From positions 149,907,379 to 149,971,378 of the forward strand of contig CP136063.1 of the NCBI GenBank assembly GCA_032622095.1: a stretch of 64,000 nt of DNA, in the 5' to 3' direction. This stretch comes from Siphonodentalium dalli (lineage: Eukaryota; Mollusca; Scaphopoda; Gadilida; Siphonodentaliidae). Positions 59,740 to 64,000 of the stretch are shown here, piece after piece (the stretch's first letter is position 1; each line of letters begins with the position of its first letter). The notes under the pieces were generated by a model. That model saw nothing but the letters and a program-made list of their open reading frames with translations. It made no database searches and was not told the origin of the DNA. Made by a program: the position numbers and the translations under genes.

Positions 59740-60559
59740 CGAATAGTAGCTAAGATGTATTTAGATTACATAGAAGATTTTTGAAATACGTTCTCCATCT
59801 TAAATCATCTACCCCTAATTATATTATATATGGTGAGAGCGGTAGACTACCCATAGAGTACACTATCAACTTGCGTATTGTGAAATACTGGATGAAAGTT
59901 AAGAATATGGAGCAAGGCCGATTCTGTAAGATTCTCTATCAACTGGCCCTGAAAATATGTAAAGCTGAGGAAGCAAAGTTCCAATGGATTGAAAAAGTAT
60001 AAGATATTCTTACAAAATCTGGGCAGATTCATCTATTAAATGTTGGTTATATCACATGTCCAGAACAAATGGCACGCTATTTCAAATGTAGTCTGAATAG
60101 CCAATTTCGAGGCATCTGGCTATCTGACATAGAAAAATCTAGCCGAGGCAATACCTACAAAATTTTCAAACACGATATTAATTTACGAAAGATACTTGGA
60201 TTATTTGGATACAAAAATACAGAATAACTTTGTGTCAATTCCGTACTTGTAACCATCACTTGCCAATAGAGAAAGGTCGATGGAACGATACAAACTTACT
60301 AAATAGACTATGTCCATTATGTAATAAACGACAGCTCGGAGACGAACTGCATTATCTACTAGAATGTATATGTTTCAGCGAAGAAAGAAATCGTATCTTG
60401 CCTAGCAAATTTACCAGCATAGATCATGCAACTATTGACATTTTAGACGAGCTGCTGAATTTGGAAGATATGGCTAGTCTGTGTAGATTATGCTCCTTCA
60501 TCCGACTGATACAGCTTAAAAGGGTACTGTACGCCAAATGTTGTTGTTGGTTTCTATAG
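59740..60559 (+). pseudogene. Non-LTR retrotransposon tail, second copy
   Basis: The first part reads FLKYVLHLKSSTPNYIIYGE then GRLPIEYTINLRIVKYWMK, with a stop near 60000. It continues in frame with NSQFRGIWLSDIEKSSRGN, changes frame near 60226, and ends (60230-60559) CQFRTCNHHLPIEKGRW, then RLCPLCNKRQLGDELHYLLE and CICFSEERN. The C-x2-C-GDE-H-C pattern matches the zinc-binding tail at 5524-5880, which is a different, diverged copy. Polymerase core and endonuclease are absent. Confidence 0.78.
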
Positions 60560-61515
60560 TCTCCGAATCGGAGAATAAGGTAACAATTTTTCCATTATTT
60601 GAAAGTCTGTTGAGTACGAAGTCATGTTACGGATGCCAAATTTACCGGAATGCAAAAATACAAATTGTCGTTGTCGAGTAATTTTTGTAAAGTTTTCAAC
60701 CAAATGAATCAAATAAAAGTTATATTATATGCATACTAGTCCCATATAATGATTTAAGTTATTGTATCGTCGCTAGTCAGTGAGTGGCTTGAGTGTTCTC
60801 CCCGTATCATCATAATATTTTAAGCAATCGTGTGTGCGATCGGTTTAAAAATCCAGTATCCCTCAATTACTATTTTTGATTACGGTAATTCGTAATTTAA
60901 TTGACGCCATTTTATGGCTCCAGTCATAAATTCAATTTATATCAAATTATTAACTTTTAAATTATTAAATTTTAAGATAGCCTATTAACCTGAGCGTTTA
61001 CATAATACATCTTCGACTCAAATTACTTATGTTTCTATATATTATCGATATTAGATCGTTGTTGTCACCGGAAATTTAATGAAAATGGCGTACAGTACCC
61101 CTTTAAGTTAAACACATATGAATAACTCGTAGTGTTGTTGTTGTTGATGTTGTTGTAATAATAGTCTAAGAGATTTGCTGCGATATGATGATGATGATAA
61201 TGATAACGATGATGGTGCTGAATATGATGATGATGGTGATGATGATGGTGATGACGATGATAATGCTATTAGGAAGGCGTTGATTATATTTACACCAAGA
61301 AGTTCTTGTATATATTATACATATGCTGTTATATTATCATTCTTGTGTATATATTTTCTCCTTGTACTTCTCAATATCTATATTTGATCAGAGAATAAAA
61401 CATTATCACAGGGACCCGCGGACAGCGATAGAATTATCAAAAGAATTTGACCGATTCGGGTGCAGTTTAAGAGAATCGAGTGGAGAAATCTTGGTGATAA
61501 TTCCAGAAAATAAAG
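60560..61515. other. Intergenic; GAT-rich tract near 61183-61266
   Basis: An imperfect (gatgatgat)n tract encodes Asp-rich shadow peptides. A gatttttgattacggtaatt-type sequence has no recognised role. Confidence 0.45.
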
Positions 61516-61558
61516 ATGGCGGAGAATCACAATGAAACTACCCACAATTCACTTCACT

Positions 61559-62030
61559 ACACCAGGGGTTCGCAATGGGTTACACATTATTTTCAGTCTA
61601 TCAAATTATTTATATTTTCAACAACAAATGACTTTAAGTTTACAATTTCAGCCTATCCTGACTCTATCGATACAATTTATCATATTTTCATAAACATATT
61701 ATACACCGGTGGCGTTAACTTTACAATTTCGGCATCTACGTGATTCTATCGGTACGATTGAGTAATGGTACAAAACAAAATGTCCAAGAATACACCAGGG
61801 GCTCCCAATAGGTTATATATTATTTTCAGTCTATCAAATTATTTATATTTTCAACAACATATTATTACACAGGTGACTTTAAGTTTACAATTTCAGCCTG
61901 TCCTGACTCTATCGATACGATTTATCATATGTTCATAAACATATTATACACCGGTGGCGTTAACTTTACAATTTCGGCATCTACGTGATTATATCGGTAC
62001 GATTGAGTAAGGTACAAAAAATATCCAAGA
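61559..62030 (+). repeat. Tandem duplication, two units of ~235-245 bp
   Basis: acaccaggggttcgcaatgg, ttattttcagtctatcaaat, tttacaatttcagcct, cctgactctatcgata and ttcggcatctacgtgatt recur once each, in the same order. Confidence 0.85.
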
Positions 62031-62499
62031 ATACATTCGCCCTGTCAGGGAATGTAAACTCTGGATTATGATTGACTTGGGAATTTGGAATTTATCTGTG
62101 TATGAACACTTCAGCTTGTACCTTGGGCATTGACCATCTGATTTGGTTGTGCTGTGATGTATTTATAGCCCAGTTTAAGGGGAAAGGATACCCTCTTCTT
62201 GGATTTAGAAAACAATAAAAAAAAATCCATCCATGCTTGTTTTCATGAACAATATATTTCTTCTTGAAAAAAAGTTGGTTTAAACTTGTTCTACCATGGG
62301 TAGGGAGGGGTATCTCACAAACTAAAGCTCTTTGTCGTTTTGGCCACAGCACTATTAGGCGTGATTATGGTTTAAGAACACTAGCATTTTAAACTATATT
62401 TTGTTTTATCTCATAGGCATCAATACAGAAGGAGTATAGTGAGGGGTCAATCCGTTATGTGCAATCGATTGAGTTTTGGGGTGAGGCGCAAGGATACCA

Positions 62500-62622
62500 A
62501 AATGGCACCAAGAGAGGTACATGCATAAAGCAAAGTGTATTAAATGGCACTAAGAGAGGTATGCGTAAAGCAAAGTGTATTAAATGGCACCAAGAGAGAT
62601 ATGCATAAAGCAAAGTTCTACG
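62500..62622 (+). repeat. Three-unit ~40-bp minisatellite
   Basis: The unit atggcaccaagagaggta with tgcataaagcaaagtgtatt repeats three times with small differences. Confidence 0.85.
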
Positions 62623-63533
62623 TTCTCTGACCCTGTCCACCACACAATATCATAGTTCGTTAATGCCAATATCGCTACCTGGAAGTCTCCGGTCCCATAA
62701 CGTAATCGCGGATAAAATTTCGTAACCGCATCTCAACTGATTGCCATCTTCGTCTACCAGTCAGGTACGAGACTAATCCGCGAAAACGCTAAAAGATACG
62801 AAGATACGACATATCTCATTAGCATATAATTAATATTAATATATTATTTACATAATATTACCTCATTTGCGTATTTAAATTGTTCCTTTTTTGGCGATTA
62901 AGGCGTGTTGTTTCCTTCATGAATAGTGTACAGTTCGTAACAAAACAGGAGTAATTTATCTCCGAATTGTTCCACTGACGGGCTCGTTCAACCACACCTA
63001 GGAATCACTGTCCATGTAATATTAAATTTGATTAAAATATAACAAATAGATCTAGATACATTACCCCTACTATACAGATAACTCGATGAATAGAAGGCGT
63101 AGGGGGCTCATTTTGGTGTCTAACGAAAGGCCCACATTCGCCCTATCCACACATATTAACCCCGCCACTGACCGGACACCAGAAGTTGCATTCTTTGATC
63201 GACAACTGACCTAACATGGGGTGGAATTTGGGATAAACTGCGTTCGACATTAATGTTTAGAATTTAGATTTCTCGATGAATACGCTAGCAAACAACAAGT
63301 TTTAGGTATCAAATAACGCAGTGGAATACTGTGCATTCGTTTTTAGCTACAATATGGCTGTTTTAGTGCGAATATTGTAATGGCGAACACGCAAACACGC
63401 GCCGATAAAACAGCTAAAAATAGACTCGATGTTTACAATTACAGGATCGATTTCAGCTGGTATATTCAATATAATGGGGACGTATGGTATATCAAAATGT
63501 AGGATTAGACACAGGGAATGTATTTTTTTTTAA

Positions 63534-63683
63534 ATGGGTCCACCAGGCGGTGAAATTGTTGCAGAAATTCGCTCCAAGATATTCGCTCTTATTTTTATTT
63601 CAGTTGTGACTAAAAGCCCAGATGCCGGAGCCCGGCGACTAAAAGCAAAGTTACAAAATAGATCAACTGGTTTGAACGAATGA
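63534..63683 (+). CDS. Possible small coding region, 49 residues
   Basis: The frame starts ATG at 63534 (MGPPGGEIVAEIRSKIF) and ends TGA at 63681, with KSPDAGARRLKAKLQNRS in its second half. The composition is more protein-like than the surroundings, and ttatttttatttcag inside it is a strong acceptor-like tract, so the real exon may start near 63603. I do not recognise it; chance is quite possible. Confidence 0.2.
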   Translation: MGPPGGEIVAEIRSKIFALIFISVVTKSPDAGARRLKAKLQNRSTGLNE

Positions 63684-63739
63684 ATATATCAATGGTAAGA
63701 CTATTCAAAAGAATATTCAAATCAAATAGTGTTTATAGA

Positions 63740-64000
63740 CTTATACGCGGGGGAGGTTCTCATATGAACATATTATCTGCCGGTCATACGCGGTGGAGGT
63801 TCATATTATCCGCCGGTCATACGCGAGGGAATTTCTCATATTATCCTCCGGTCATACGCGGGGGAGGTTCTGATATGAACATATTATCCGCCGGTCATAC
63901 GCGGTGGAGGTTCATATTATCCACCGGTCATATACGAGGGAGGTTCTCATATTATCCTACGGTCATACGTTGGGGAGGTTCTCATATGAACATATTATCC
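63740..64000 (+). repeat. Minisatellite running off the window end
   Basis: Units of about 33-41 bases of the type ggtcatacgcgggggaggtt / ctcatatgaacatattatcc. They form a higher-order period of about 110 bases: long, short and medium unit repeat in order. Confidence 0.9.

Noticed and set aside
61173-61270. Asp-rich coding sequence
   Set aside because: It is a GAT-type trinucleotide repeat; the frame breaks immediately outside it.

Overview
This window looks like nuclear DNA of an animal, most likely a mollusc and probably a bivalve. The coding sequence is sparse and intron-split, with GT-AG junctions. The rest is packed with mobile-element debris: hairpin-headed elements that carry CCGTCCGTC microsatellites and tandem modules of about 160 bp, hAT, piggyBac-like and mariner-like elements, non-LTR retrotransposon tails, a Ty3/gypsy remnant and a tRNA-derived SINE. 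The mollusc assignment rests on repeat style and protein flavour, not on a database search.

Host genes. The main gene is the 3' part of RAD23 (+ strand). Seven exons lie between 9574 and 33896 and encode 329 residues: an Ala/Pro linker, UBA1, a second linker, the XPC-binding domain and the C-terminal UBA2. The N-terminal ubiquitin-like domain must lie left of the window. The second gene is a short Tctex-type dynein light chain protein on the - strand (41918-42397), with its whole coding sequence in one exon and a 3' splice acceptor in the 5' UTR. No other host gene can be named. An unidentified frame-shifted coding remnant lies at 28420-28990 (-).

Layout. 1-1555: tandem-module element F1. 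2548-3726: hAT element with exact 8-bp target duplication. 5524-5880: non-LTR retrotransposon tail cut by an F3 element. 5881-9260: three F3 elements with duplicated spacers. 9574-20589: RAD23 exons 1-3, with a 10.1-kb intron holding a reverse transcriptase fragment, F4 elements, and an F2 element with a roughly 400-bp pure GTCC array. 20617-27929: a 7.3-kb inverted-repeat element beginning 28 bases past a RAD23 donor; inside it is a gag-protease remnant, itself split by a hAT element. 29956-33896: RAD23 exons 4-7. 34.5-46.7 kb: palindromic MITEs, a SINE, the Tctex gene and further tandem-module repeats. 46.9-50.0 kb: a three-level nest (old F2-like copy, then a TTAA element, then F1). 50.4-53.6 kb: second F2 and third F1. 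53.9-55.8 kb: tandem duplications. 57.7-58.2 kb: three MITEs in tandem. 59.7-60.6 kb: a second retrotransposon tail. 61.5-64.0 kb: tandem and minisatellite repeats.

The most interesting pattern is a set of at least six repeat families with unrelated ends but one architecture: a 27-35 nt hairpin, then usually a CCGTCCGTC tract, then modules of about 150-165 bp that share words such as ataactc, aaatttggta and gagttatggccc. Two families also have subterminal inverted repeats plus a 3' stem-loop, the layout known from Helentron-derived non-autonomous elements (HINE/pearl type).
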